From Salticus scenicus (lineage: Eukaryota; Arthropoda; Arachnida; Araneae; Salticidae), in assembly GCA_963930645.1 (NCBI GenBank), contig OZ005657.1, forward strand, positions 54,276,653 through 54,340,652: 64,000 nt of DNA, given 5' to 3'. The notes beneath the pieces were generated by a model that was given only the letters and a program-made list of their open reading frames with translations, had not been told where the DNA came from and ran no database searches. This document shows positions 45,156 through 54,576 of this stretch, piece after piece. Position numbers and translations under genes: made by a program. Numbering within the stretch: the stretch's first letter is position 1; each line of letters opens with the position of its first letter.

Positions 45156-45975
45156 TCCAATTTTGTATGACTGCAGATCGTATTTGTAAATTGGGAAGTA
45201 AATGTATAAATTGTTCTAATATCTCTAATAAATTCAATTTTGTGCTCTTACAAATGAGTCTGTGTGTTTCATCATCAAACTCTTCTTCCCTATCATTTAA
45301 GATACAATGGGTTCCTTTTTTCTTTATTTGGAAAAAATTTGGAAAGTTTGCTTTTAACAATTGGATGACATCTCGTATGGTTTTGTGGTGTAAAAATTTT
45401 TTCCACTTTTTTCTATTGAAATGTTCTTCTCGATTCACCAATGTTTTTTTAGAAGAATTCTCCGAGCCCACATCACACAATACGGGATGTCTCTGGTTAT
45501 ACATAAAGGACAAATGTTTTACATTGGGTGTAATGCCTCCGAGACGCTCGCAAACTGCTACAAAAAGCACAATCATAGTATACACAGTTTCTTTGAAGTC
45601 TGATTTAGAAATGATATCGGGAGAGTATAAACTGTTTGGCTGTTGAAACATGCAAATTGTATAACCCGATAATTCTTTGAAATGACCGACAAACTTTAAC
45701 ACAAAATTATTTCCGAGTGTTTCATTTAGAATTTTCAGGTCATACACATGTTCGGGAATGTCACAGGAATTGACGACTGGCGCGTACGACCTCCATTGTA
45801 TAGAGGAATTTGCATACAGACAATGATATCGCTCTAAATTATGGTTATTCAATAACGTTAAACAGGGTTTGTTGAAATGAACGCCACACGAAAGAGGCGT
45901 ATAATAAACTTTTTGTTTTGCAATGTGACGAATAATGCTTTTGACTCTATCCGAAATACTAACATTATGTCGCAT
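45139..45975 (-). CDS. Late gene, possibly kinase-like
   Basis: 278 residues, start at 45975 four bases after TTAAG. The N-terminal half has VYDLKILNETLGNNFVLKF and SGYTICMF, which recall the N-lobe end of kinases. A later ITPNVKHLSF and VLCDVGSE could be degenerate catalytic and DFG loops without the catalytic Asp. That makes a pseudokinase conceivable but unproven. Divergent from the 38K-like gene with 11 bp between ATGs. Confidence 0.6.
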   Translation of the reverse strand: MRHNVSISDRVKSIIRHIAKQKVYYTPLSCGVHFNKPCLTLLNNHNLERYHCLYANSSIQWRSYAPVVNSCDIPEHVYDLKILNETLGNNFVLKFVGHFKELSGYTICMFQQPNSLYSPDIISKSDFKETVYTMIVLFVAVCERLGGITPNVKHLSFMYNQRHPVLCDVGSENSSKKTLVNREEHFNRKKWKKFLHHKTIRDVIQLLKANFPNFFQIKKKGTHCILNDREEEFDDETHRLICKSTKLNLLEILEQFIHLLPNLQIRSAVIQNWINNEV

Positions 45976-45979
45976 CTTT

Positions 45980-45984
45980 CTTAA
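45980..45984 (-). promoter_or_regulatory. TTAAG motif, 45975 gene
   Basis: Minus-strand TTAAGAAAGATG, identical in 12 bases to the p33 start. Confidence 0.5.
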
Positions 45985-45986
45985 TA

Positions 45987-46460
45987 ATGCAAGACATGAT
46001 AATTACTGTCATTTTAGATATGGATGAAACTTTGGGTATATTTGAAAACGATGTGTTTTATATTCGCCCTTATGCCGATTATATGATCAAAATGCTTCAC
46101 TGTATGAATGTTCATATTATTTTGTGGAGTTTAGGGGAGGACGATTACGTCAGACGCATTGTGAATGGGTATTTGATCAACATCCGTAACTATGCGTATA
46201 AAATTTTTGCCCGTAAAGAGGGAAAAAGGGCTATGCAATTGTATGGCTATTCAAAAGCAGGGGAGCATATTCGACAGATATACGAGGAAGACATTTTTTT
46301 AATTGGAGTAGATGATCAGGCGGTTACCAACATGGACACTTCCTACGATTTAAGAATACAGGTTCGACCCTACAAGAGACCTGACAAAAATGACCGAACT
46401 TTAATACAGATTTGTCAAAAACTGGTAGATGCAATCGTCTCTTTAAAAAACGAACACTAA
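45987..46460 (+). CDS. 38k: 38K-like HAD phosphatase
   Basis: 157 residues. The HAD motif I DMDET (residues 11-15) is of the FCP1/SCP CTD-phosphatase type. Motif II comes as ILWSLG (hhhhS/T), and a late VDDQ segment supplies motif IV acids. Baculovirus 38K, needed for nucleocapsid assembly, belongs to this superfamily, though it is about 320 residues. The present protein is close to the bare domain. The next gene starts 8 bp downstream. A host-derived CTD phosphatase is the alternative. Confidence 0.75.
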   Translation: MQDMIITVILDMDETLGIFENDVFYIRPYADYMIKMLHCMNVHIILWSLGEDDYVRRIVNGYLINIRNYAYKIFARKEGKRAMQLYGYSKAGEHIRQIYEEDIFLIGVDDQAVTNMDTSYDLRIQVRPYKRPDKNDRTLIQICQKLVDAIVSLKNEH

Positions 46461-46461
46461 G
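46457..46461 (+). promoter_or_regulatory. CTAAG motif
   Basis: Seven bases before ATG 46469, overlapping the end of the 38K-like gene. Confidence 0.4.
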
Positions 46462-46468
46462 TAAAGAC

Positions 46469-47032
46469 ATGTCGATTGATTTTAGTCAAAACACTTTGCA
46501 CGTGACCGAGGACACTCTACCAGACTTGGTGAATGCACTGACAGAAAAATCATTTTTCAGATATCGTCGAGTGAAACCAATGAAACATTTTTTTACAAAA
46601 GAGACCATAGAGGACCCTACTGAAGATATGGTGCGTGCTTCATACAACAGTTATTTACAAGATCACATAAATCAAGATATTGACAATCCCTTTAGGCCTC
46701 CCAAACAAAACATACCTCGAAAAGGTCAATTATTTCCTCGTAGAAGAGGTAACCAGTCTACAGAAACTTTACTCCGTGAAGCTGGGGGGGAACCTTCAGA
46801 CTTTGACCAGAAAGCATATGCTTTCTTGACCTTCAGGCAATACTTACGGATTTTACAAAGATTTGTAGCCTTTTCACAACAATATCAAAACATTGATGTA
46901 TCCATCCCAGTATACAATTCTCTTCTGAATAGCGTTCGATACAATACAATGACAATGTCCAAGGAAATGCAGTCTCGCATCTATAAATACATGTTCCCCA
47001 ATCATGAAGTACGAGAGCTGGAAACCGACATC

Positions 47033-47038
<6 letters not shown>
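46469..47038 (+). CDS. FRxYLRxLQRF family protein
   Basis: 189 residues. Near residue 123, TFRQYLRILQRFVAF matches RFRDYLRLLQRFSKY of the gene at 47116-48123, and the C-terminal helices align loosely. The first half is charged and low in structure (RPPKQNIPRKG). The stop codon (47036-47038) is the start of the A tract that separates the two relatives, which converge on it. Function not recognised; late promoter motif suggests a virion role. Confidence 0.65.

Positions 47039-47117
<79 letters not shown>
47037..47117. repeat. A38T43 tract shared by two stop codons
   Basis: The clearest example of shared punctuation. The left gene's TAA (47036-47038) and the right gene's TAA (47116-47118, minus) are both built on its edges. 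Confidence 0.95.
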
Positions 47118-47122
<5 letters not shown>

Positions 47123-48123
47123 GGAGTTGGTGGCGTTTTCATTTTACGATATTCTAAATGGTTTATAATCCGTACGAGTCCTGTCTGCTCTGTAATAAAT
47201 TTTTTAAGGAAATTAGGTAACCCTATCTTTAGCCGTTGCCGTTCTGTAAAATTCATATAGGTTATTTGACCTTCAACTCCCTCTAGCATTTTACCATACT
47301 TTGAAAATCTTTGCAACAGCCGCAAATAGTCTCTAAATCTTATCATATGATACCCCAGGACATTCGCGAGTGTCACGTCGTCTTCTTCGTCGTCTCCTCC
47401 TCCTCCTCCTCCTCCTTGTGGATTAAGTGGAATATCTTTATTTATTTTCCCCCCTCCTGAATCACTCACGTCCATTGCTGTGTCCTCCTCCTTCGGCGTA
47501 CTGGTCCCTCCCCCCGTTACTGCATTCGGGTCTGGCGCCGTAGGCGGCTGATCGGTTTTGGACTTTTTAGGGCGTGGTACTACATGTTCCCCCTCATTTA
47601 AGTTTACCTCTAGTAGGTCATCCTTCTCCTCCACGAGGAGAGTCTTTAGCAGGGCGTTCTCCTTCGCTTGTTTTGCCTCTATCTCCGCCAGTTGTTTTCG
47701 CTTCTCTTCTTCATATTCCTCGACACTCCATACGTAGATTAATGGGCTATTTTTTTTGATTTGGTTTTCCATGTAAATTGTACATTTCTTTGTTACCTCC
47801 TTTTGAAAATCCTCGTCTGACTCTATTGTTGTTCTAAATGTTATATTTCTATTGATATTATAGACTCCGTCGGCTCTCTTTGCCATGGCTAAGGTCATGC
47901 ACTTTTTAAGAAATTCTTCTTTATAATGGTTATCGTCCAGGGGTGTAAAGTTCGTTGTATCTTTCTCTTTGTAGTGGCTTTTGATCGTGTCCTCTTTCTT
48001 CAGATGGCCGTCGACTTTAAAAAGAGTCCCGTCCATAATATCAATAAACTCATTGCCGCCCTCTGGACCCTTTCGAAATAAAAGGGTTTGTCGCGTCAAC
48101 GTCTCGACAATCTCGTCCTCCAT
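47116..48123 (-). CDS. FRxYLRxLQRF family protein, long form
   Basis: 335 residues from ATG 48123. A helical charged N-terminal half, a KRKQLAEIEAKQAKENALLK coiled segment (about 150-165), then a Pro/Gly/acidic linker with a PRPKKSK nuclear-signal-like patch and a glycine run of about eight before DDEEDD. The shared C-terminal block RFRDYLRLLQRF lies near residue 265. Divergent from the membrane protein at 48142 with 18 bp between starts. Confidence 0.65.
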
Positions 48124-48131
48124 CGTCTTGT

Positions 48132-48136
48132 TTAAG
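48132..48136 (+). promoter_or_regulatory. TTAAG motif, 48142 gene
   Basis: TTTAAGAAAAGATG: five bases before the ATG, near-identical context to p33. Confidence 0.5.
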
Positions 48137-48141
48137 AAAAG

Positions 48142-48630
48142 ATGTCGTCCACCCTCGAACAGGTACTTTTCCAATCTCCCTGGATTCCTTACCATGACCA
48201 GTTTGTCAAATCTCGCATCACCCTCGCTTATCCGGAAAATGTCATTTTTACGGCTCAGTTTTTAAAACGGGTCATGGAGTCTTCAGTCTATCGCGATTTC
48301 CCTTTCGCCGAGAGGATGGATCCAGCCGAATTCCAACCCGTGGACTGGACCAAAGCCCTCATTGTCTTTAACAGTCAGCTGGAGCTCGTTCTAGCCCCGG
48401 ACCCCGTCACCCGACTCCTTCGACTGGATCGACGGTTGAACTATCGGGAGGGTGCCGCCGTTATTTTTGGACCTTTCCGATTTTTGCCTTGGTTTCCGTA
48501 TCCGTGGCTAGGGATTTTTCTGATTTTCTTTTTTTACACCGCGAGCCGCTTAATTGCAAAACGGTACAAGAGGTATTCTCTGGTCTTGTCCAATAAGGCT
48601 GCAAGCGATTCAGGAGCGCCTCCTCCGTAA
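48142..48630 (+). CDS. C-terminally anchored membrane protein
   Basis: 162 residues. The soluble N-terminal part (to about 112) precedes a membrane segment (FLPWFPYPWLGIFLIFFFYT, about 113-132) and a basic tail of about 30 residues. Its last 170 bases overlap the XRN gene on the other strand. That overlap covers the membrane segment, so both proteins are constrained. Late motif and topology suggest an envelope protein. Not recognised. Confidence 0.65.
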   Translation: MSSTLEQVLFQSPWIPYHDQFVKSRITLAYPENVIFTAQFLKRVMESSVYRDFPFAERMDPAEFQPVDWTKALIVFNSQLELVLAPDPVTRLLRLDRRLNYREGAAVIFGPFRFLPWFPYPWLGIFLIFFFYTASRLIAKRYKRYSLVLSNKAASDSGAPPP

Positions 48631-49681
48631 ACACGTGTCGGGCCGCATGGGGAATGGGTTGCGTGAGCATGTCCTGGTACGTCTCTTGGGCTTCGTGGTA
48701 GGCGCTGCTCGAAAATGCTTCGTCCCTCAGGCCCGTGAGGAGCTGGTTTCGATCGAACGCATCGTAGACTCGATTTTCCAAAAATTGTTGAGGAAACTCG
48801 CAACGCGTATAGTAATCCAAGATCCAGAAATGGGTGACCCAAAAGCAGACGAGTAAGAGACGCGGCACACATTCCACTCGGGTGAAGCGCAGACGGGTCT
48901 CGAGGTGTTTCAAAAACGTGGCGAGGAGGCTGGGGGGGTCGCCGCTGCACTGCCTCAACGCCTCGTGTATGTGGGAGGCGTTGGCCGGCGTAATGCCGAC
49001 CAGGGTGGGAATGAAATCGTTGCCAAAGAGAAACGAGGCCTGGACCAGGCGTTCCAGTGGATAAGGAACGAGGTCGGGTTCGATCGGGTAAAAATGTTTA
49101 TATCTGTAAATTTGAAGGCTTCGAAAACGATGGAGTCGTAAAAAGGCCAAAATAAACACATCTTGGTCCACACTGATCACGATCGGGTGTTGACACTCGG
49201 GCAACGTGTCGGCAACGTGAAAGATTTTGTGTTCGCCTTCTCCCGGCACGTTGCACCCACTCATCACCACTTTCAGCTCCCGGTCGACTGTCTCGGTCAA
49301 CTTCTGGAGGACATAGTCTTGGACCCGCTGAGCCAGCGTGTTGGGACCGAACAAGATGTTACGGTAAAAGGATTTTCGAGAGACTTTGGCAGACCGACGA
49401 CGATCTCTTTGCGCCGGCCATTTCATGGGCACCCCTTCTCCGTCAAAAGAGAGAACGAGGGTCAAGCTCTGTGGAGCGTGGGGTAAAAAGATCTGCAACA
49501 AGCTGTGCAACTGAGTCCAAGTATCCTCACAAATTTCCTCCAACATTTCCGATTCCGAAACTTCGAGACAATGATCAATCGAAATGTAGAGAAAACTCTG
49601 GCAGTCGAAGAGCAGCGAATCAAAATAAGCCGGTTCCGAGACCGGTGGTCTCATCAATTTACAAAAATTGGTAATACCCAT
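48461..49681 (-). CDS. xrn-like: XRN-type 5'-3' exoribonuclease
   Basis: 406 residues, the catalytic N-terminal region of XRN1/XRN2. The start MGI has the conserved N-terminal form. DGEGVPMKWPAQRDRR (about 80-95) is the D-G-x-P-x-K-x-x-Q-R-x-R-R motif. SGCNVPGEGEHKI (about 141-153) and SVDQDVFILA and FGNDFIP give the acidic metal ligands. XRN enzymes degrade 5'-monophosphate RNA, so this could remove decapped host or viral transcripts. It is shorter than cellular XRN1 and lacks the C-terminal domains, as viral forms do. The 3' end overlaps the membrane-protein gene. Confidence 0.92.
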   Translation of the reverse strand: MGITNFCKLMRPPVSEPAYFDSLLFDCQSFLYISIDHCLEVSESEMLEEICEDTWTQLHSLLQIFLPHAPQSLTLVLSFDGEGVPMKWPAQRDRRRSAKVSRKSFYRNILFGPNTLAQRVQDYVLQKLTETVDRELKVVMSGCNVPGEGEHKIFHVADTLPECQHPIVISVDQDVFILAFLRLHRFRSLQIYRYKHFYPIEPDLVPYPLERLVQASFLFGNDFIPTLVGITPANASHIHEALRQCSGDPPSLLATFLKHLETRLRFTRVECVPRLLLVCFWVTHFWILDYYTRCEFPQQFLENRVYDAFDRNQLLTGLRDEAFSSSAYHEAQETYQDMLTQPIPHAARHVFTEEALLNRLQPYWTRPENTSCTVLQLSGSRCKKRKSEKSLATDTETKAKIGKVQK

Positions 49682-49694
49682 GGTGGTACAAAAA

Positions 49695-49699
49695 TTAAG
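49695..49699 (+). promoter_or_regulatory. TTAAG motif fixing the 49704 start
   Basis: TTAAGTTCAATG, four bases before the ATG. It favours 49704 over the earlier in-frame ATGs inside the XRN gene. Confidence 0.5.
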
Positions 49700-49703
49700 T
49701 TCA

Positions 49704-50670
49704 ATGACGTATTACAAATTAGATGAAGCTGGAAATGAAATCTATCCGAGGGATCTAGCCGGTCGGGAAGTGGTGCGAGGGGGACGTTATGCCAAATCTT
49801 CCGACGGATACGATTACTATCCGAAAAATGAGTTCCACGATGAATATTATCCTTCGATCTTACCCTTGATACAGAAAAAAGGTCAGTATCTCTATCCTTT
49901 GAGTGCGAGGGGTAGGCCACTGTACCGTAAAGATGGGCAAGGCAACGAGATTTACGAAAGAATCAATGGGAAATGGATCATAGGAAGAGGCAGGGATGGT
50001 AATCAGTATTATGCTCAATTCAACAACGGAAACGAGTACTATCCCGAAGACGGGGGAGTGGCTCGAAAGTCAGACGGATCCCTCTATTATGCCACGACCC
50101 GCGAGGGTCAACAAATCTTTCCAAAAGATGAGGTGGGAAACGAATATTATGTGACCTATGTAGATTGGAACCAACCACACACGGTTCCACAAAGATACGC
50201 CAAGACAAAGGAAGGGGGAGAAATTTATCCCAAGAACACGGAATTACAAGAAATGATTCTAAACGACAGGTATGCCGTAGATGAGAAACCTTTTTATCCA
50301 AGAGATGCTTTCAATAACGAATATTACCTTTCACCCGCGCTGACCAACAAGAATTTGTTAGACGATTATGCGACCACCAACGACGGAAAAATTATATTAT
50401 TTGGTTTATATGGGGGACAATATTTTACCGATATGAGGAAAGAACCCCCAATTTTACCAGAAAATGTAATTGGTACTTTAATGAGAAATCCACCCGATTT
50501 TTTGACCAATATACAATTGGCCAACAAATCTAAGATGCCTCAAATACCCTACCAGTATAAGGAATTGGGTACGAATCAAATCAAATGGGTTCGCCCAAAA
50601 AAATCTTCCTCATGGTGGTTATTACTCTTGGCAATGATTGGGACAATGATTGGGATAGTTCTATATATCA

Positions 50671-50675
<5 letters not shown>
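49704..50675 (+). CDS. YP-repeat membrane protein
   Basis: 323 residues. At least nine tandem units with core YxKxxxGxEx(Y/I)YP(K/R)(D/N) span residues 4-225, some with an NEYYP ending. A Pro-rich linker follows, and a C-terminal membrane anchor (WWLLLLAMIGTMIGIVLYI, about 303-321). The anchor marks it as an envelope or membrane protein displaying a repeat domain; relatives at 14113 and 30180 lack the anchor. The repeats look like a solenoid or beta-structure with periodic Tyr; no known domain is claimed. Confidence 0.8.
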
Positions 50676-50745
<70 letters not shown>

Positions 50746-50748
50746 TAG

Positions 50749-50828
<80 letters not shown>
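50674..50828. repeat. Double A/T tract with linker
   Basis: A32T37, linker AAGTAGGTTTTTT (50743-50755), A32T41, between convergent genes. Confidence 0.9.
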
Positions 50829-50829
<1 letters not shown>

Positions 50830-51288
50830 TCAATGGGAGTCAACAGATGATGGTGATGATTGATAGATTCTATATGCTGCTGCCAAAGTTCGATCTTCCC
50901 CCATATATTGGAAATCTAACAACATGACAGAATTACAAATCTTTTTCAAATAGTCATATGTGGGTCTGTCAACAGCTGCTAGTTGTATCACCCAACCATC
51001 TTTCCAATAATTTTGTCCATAGATCTCGTTAAACTCCATCTCGAAATTGGTAAAATTAATTTCATGATCCAATTTTAGAGAAGGATTTCTTGGGTAGTCA
51101 TCCAAATATACAAAATTATATTGTTGATCCCCATCGTCCCAGGTAAGATCTTTCGTCGATAAACCAACCTTGATGACCTCAAATGGTGGTTTTGTTGATC
51201 TGAGAGTAATATGCCATGGAAGTTTTTTATCCTGATAACGGATAAAAGAAGCATGAACTGTGTAAGCATAATCAACCATCTCGAACAT
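50830..51288 (-). CDS. EDRTLAAAYR family protein
   Basis: 152 residues from ATG 51288. YAYTVHASFIRY, PWHITLRS, LTWDDG, NYWKDGW, AVDRPTYDYL and GEDRTLAAAYR are all present. Compared with 44212 it has a Ser-rich C-terminal extension (SSPSSVDSH). Stop one base from the T-run. Confidence 0.7.
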   Translation of the reverse strand: MFEMVDYAYTVHASFIRYQDKKLPWHITLRSTKPPFEVIKVGLSTKDLTWDDGDQQYNFVYLDDYPRNPSLKLDHEINFTNFEMEFNEIYGQNYWKDGWVIQLAAVDRPTYDYLKKICNSVMLLDFQYMGEDRTLAAAYRIYQSSPSSVDSH

Positions 51289-51311
51289 GTCCACCCTTCA
51301 ATTTCCCACAC

Positions 51312-51315
<4 letters not shown>

Positions 51316-51373
<58 letters not shown>
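51316..51373. repeat. A30T28 tract
   Basis: Between divergent genes at 51288 and 51414. Confidence 0.9.
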
Positions 51374-51413
51374 CATATAACCATTATCTTGACTGCCCAG
51401 AGATCGTGCCATT

Positions 51414-52439
51414 ATGTTCAGGTGGTACGATAGACAGAATCGTCGTAAATGTAGTGAACCTACCTATACACATTATAATTATGTATATCACGTGATACTG
51501 ATAGAAGACGGGATGGCATGCCTGCTCATGGAAAGAATTATTGAAGACTATAATATAAATGTAATTGATTTTGTAATACATGATTCTACAGTGCGGGACC
51601 CTCACATACATTTCATTATTAATGCAGACAATGAAATCGACCGAGGTGTTTGGACAGAATTGCCGTATGGATTTACGGTACATTTAATCCATTTTGATGC
51701 GTCGATTCTTCATAATTTGTCTAATAATTGTAATTGTTGTGTTTTTACGTTAGAAGATAGGTGTATTAAAAAGATATGGGATAGCATGAGTACTTTTCAT
51801 GATATCGTACACCTGAATTTACCTACTCGACTTTTCCAAAAAGCTGTTCGAGAATGTCAGAAATATATTGTACCCGTACCCATTAATCATCTTAAATCGG
51901 AAATTGAACAATTTTTGAAAGGTAAATCGTTACAAGAACTCTTTTTTGAAAGAGATATAGTTTTTGATAGAAATATAGCTACTTATTTTCAAAGTAACCT
52001 ATCTAACAAATATTTATTTAAAAAAGACCCTCAAGTAATCTATGTTGGATGGCACTTCATGAAGGATCGTTGTAGATATTTAATGTGCCTTCACTGCATG
52101 CAATTACTTCTTTATGGAGAAGAGAGTAGTGTGGAGGAGAGTATTTCTAGATATTACTATACTATGTGTAGCTATAGTTTTCCATCCTATGTACGAAGAA
52201 AGGAAAATTGGTGCCACTTATGCAGACAGGTACCTCTCTTTCATATCATAACTTATAAAGAGTATGTGAAGCAGTATCTACCTGACAATCTTCTCAAAAA
52301 TCCATACAATGAATCATTTATCAAAGTTCAAAAATGTGAAATGGGTCAATATAACATGACCCAGCTGAAATCTAAATATACACCCCTCCGGCCGCGGGTG
52401 ACATTAGCCAATGCTCACCTTTCAGAGAGGCCGCCGTAA
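51414..52439 (+). CDS. HIH-motif protein, paralogue of 27859-28761
   Basis: 341 residues. YHVILIED strand, DPHIHFIIN (H-x-H near residue 63), the DRCIKKIWDSMSTFHDIV block, CLHCM and WCHLCRQVPLFH. Both copies keep the H-x-H and Cys motifs while other positions drift, which suggests they matter. The last 25 residues (from about RPRVTLANAH) have a GC-rich composition unlike the rest and may be read-through into inserted sequence. Confidence 0.7.
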   Translation: MFRWYDRQNRRKCSEPTYTHYNYVYHVILIEDGMACLLMERIIEDYNINVIDFVIHDSTVRDPHIHFIINADNEIDRGVWTELPYGFTVHLIHFDASILHNLSNNCNCCVFTLEDRCIKKIWDSMSTFHDIVHLNLPTRLFQKAVRECQKYIVPVPINHLKSEIEQFLKGKSLQELFFERDIVFDRNIATYFQSNLSNKYLFKKDPQVIYVGWHFMKDRCRYLMCLHCMQLLLYGEESSVEESISRYYYTMCSYSFPSYVRRKENWCHLCRQVPLFHIITYKEYVKQYLPDNLLKNPYNESFIKVQKCEMGQYNMTQLKSKYTPLRPRVTLANAHLSERPP

Positions 52440-52802
52440 GCGTGGACCTCTTTCCCTGGCGCTGTCAGCGTGGACCTCTTTGCTTGGAGTGAGCTCTCCT
52501 ATGAGAGAGTAGCACCTGCCGTGTGTGATAAAATTTATTGTAATGGGGTGAGGCCCCTTTAAGGTGGGGAGCATGGAAAATGATGAGGTGATTTTTTAAT
52601 GTCTAAAAATAAAATTCCTTATGTTGTTTATTTGAGATGATTTTTTTTTCCTTGTAGCTCAATGTAAAAATTAAATTGAATGAAACTAATAAAGAAATTG
52701 TGAACAATTAATTAAAAAATGACAATTTATTCATTTAATATGTTACACCACATCACAAACTAAAATTTCCATCTTCATAGATTCACATAACGAGTCATGT
52801 TT
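52440..52802. other. Intergenic, partly GC-rich
   Basis: Two direct copies of GCGTGGACCTCTTT with CCCTGG or GCTTGG (52440 and 52468). The GC-rich start (to about 52600) contrasts with its surroundings and may be inserted foreign sequence. The rest is AT-rich without a gene. Confidence 0.55.
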
Positions 52803-53858
52803 TTAAAAAAATGGAGGAATATATTTGAAATATGTTTGCACTTTATCGTTTACCACAAAATATATTTCATCAGGTGGAACTATTTCATTTGTTGAAGTTA
52901 TTTTTAAGATAGTCTTATTTTGCACACTTAAGTTGAAATTTCCATCTTCATCCACATAACGATTGGTCGGTTGCATCGGCTCTCCGACGATATTGTCCAT
53001 GAAAGTATATTGATTTAATGGTTGCTGTGGCTGATCTGCAAAATTGTATGAAGGTTGCTGCTCTGGAGTCAATAATCTTGGTTGCTGCTCTGGAGTCCTT
53101 GGTTGCTGCTCTGGAGTCCTTGGTTGCTGCTCTGGAGTCCTTGGTTTCTGCTCTGGAGTGAATAATCCTGGTTGTTGCTCTGGAGTGAATAATCCTGGTT
53201 GTTGCTCTGGAGTGAATAATCCTGGTTGTTGCTCTTGAGTCAATACTTCTGGCTGTTGCTCTTGAGTCAATACTTCTGGCTGTTGCTCTTGAGTCAATAC
53301 TTCTGGCTGTTGCTCTTGAGTCAATACTCCAGGATCCATTTGCTCGTCCATTTCTTGGTCTGAAGGGTCTGTTTTAATCACTGGTTGTTTAGACCTTTCA
53401 AATTCTTTGCATATTTCTACATAATTTTGCACACTATAATCCACATATCTTTTAAGCCATTCTAGAAGTCTAACATCACCCGTTTGTGAAAATTCTATAA
53501 TAGGCGATGATTGGGGATCCAGTTGAGGGTCCAAACTTTCACTTTCCACCATGCCATACGACCATGCATTTAAAAATTCACCAATTGCTTGAAACTTATA
53601 TCTTACAGTTTTCATAACGCCAATCATTTCATCCAAAGTGAAAACACAGATATCCTTAGATGGTTTCTTTAGTTTATACAGCACTGGTTCAGGTACCAGA
53701 TCGTTCAAATAACGCTTGGCATATCGCCTAGCAAATGCAGTAGGATTACTATATCCCAAAAAGCGTCCCACTTCTTCAGCTCTCCAGTATATACCACCAT
53801 CTGCACCAACCGCTCCACACAAATACGGCTTTTCTTTGAAAGCTAATCTGAACCACAT
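52803..53858 (-). CDS. bro: BRO-N domain protein with PEQQP repeats
   Basis: 351 residues from ATG 53858. The N-terminal BRO-N domain has the core GADGGIYWRAEEVGRFLGYS and FTLDEMIGVM; BRO proteins of baculoviruses and other insect viruses bind DNA and modulate host chromatin or transcription. A central set of about 11 repeats of (V/L)(L/F)T(P/Q)EQQP(E/G) (about residues 185-270) links to a C-terminal domain of about 80 residues. The repeats vary in steps, which indicates recent expansion. Confidence 0.88.
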   Translation of the reverse strand: MWFRLAFKEKPYLCGAVGADGGIYWRAEEVGRFLGYSNPTAFARRYAKRYLNDLVPEPVLYKLKKPSKDICVFTLDEMIGVMKTVRYKFQAIGEFLNAWSYGMVESESLDPQLDPQSSPIIEFSQTGDVRLLEWLKRYVDYSVQNYVEICKEFERSKQPVIKTDPSDQEMDEQMDPGVLTQEQQPEVLTQEQQPEVLTQEQQPEVLTQEQQPGLFTPEQQPGLFTPEQQPGLFTPEQKPRTPEQQPRTPEQQPRTPEQQPRLLTPEQQPSYNFADQPQQPLNQYTFMDNIVGEPMQPTNRYVDEDGNFNLSVQNKTILKITSTNEIVPPDEIYFVVNDKVQTYFKYIPPFF

Positions 53859-53913
53859 TGTACAAAAGCTCTCGAATGAATGCAAAGAGTGGATCCAGAC
53901 ATCTCTATATATA

Positions 53914-53914
<1 letters not shown>

Positions 53915-53951
<37 letters not shown>

Positions 53952-53982
53952 TTTTTTTTTTTTTTTTTTTAAACCTACTTTG

Positions 53983-54015
<33 letters not shown>

Positions 54016-54037
54016 TTTTTTTTTTTTTTTTTTTTTT
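53915..54037. repeat. Double A/T tract with linker
   Basis: A33T23, linker AAACCTACTTTG (53971-53982), A29T26, between divergent BRO genes. Confidence 0.9.
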
Positions 54038-54060
54038 AAGGATTTAAGAATTCAGCTGGT

Positions 54061-54576
54061 ATGTCTTTCTCATTCAAAATGTTGTTCAGATTGAGGATGG
54101 AAAGCTCAACCATGCTAGGAGTTATCGGTAAGGATGGCACTCTCTACTGGGCTGCTTCAGATGTCGGTCGGTTATTAGGTTACAAGTCCTCCACTACAAA
54201 ATACAAAAATACTGAATCTTTAAAAGACGTAATACGAAATCCTCATCATTTAAAAAAATATTTATTGAGTAGACGTTTAGTAAATCATGCAGAATTACTA
54301 AAAGAGTTTCCAAATGGAGATTTATTTGAAAAAATAAAAGTAATTCAACAACATTTAATGAAAGGAATACCAGAACTGTGGGTCACTACAGAAGAAGGTG
54401 AAAGTTTTTATGACTGGTTAAAGATTTATACAGCCACTGTAATGGAGATAGAAGAGGTACCTCCGTCTTTGTTTCATGATAAAGTACATGGTATTGTTGT
54501 GTGGATGGATGCCATACCACCCACAAATGTATATGTTTTTACGAAAGAACAATCGCACCATTTTATACCAGCCTAA
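54061..54576 (+). CDS. BRO-N-like protein
   Basis: 171 residues. GKDGTLYWAASDVGRLLGYKS corresponds to the BRO-N core of the neighbouring divergent gene. The remainder (ELWVTTEEGESFYDWL) fits the later BRO-N helices, and the C-terminal domain is short. Start at 54061; the ATG at 54079 would align with the start of the other BRO gene. Confidence 0.8.
   Translation: MSFSFKMLFRLRMESSTMLGVIGKDGTLYWAASDVGRLLGYKSSTTKYKNTESLKDVIRNPHHLKKYLLSRRLVNHAELLKEFPNGDLFEKIKVIQQHLMKGIPELWVTTEEGESFYDWLKIYTATVMEIEEVPPSLFHDKVHGIVVWMDAIPPTNVYVFTKEQSHHFIPA

Noticed and set aside
52803..53858. CRISPR-like regular repeats
   Set aside because: The regular spacing is codon repeats of the PEQQP stretch in a BRO gene; no spacers.
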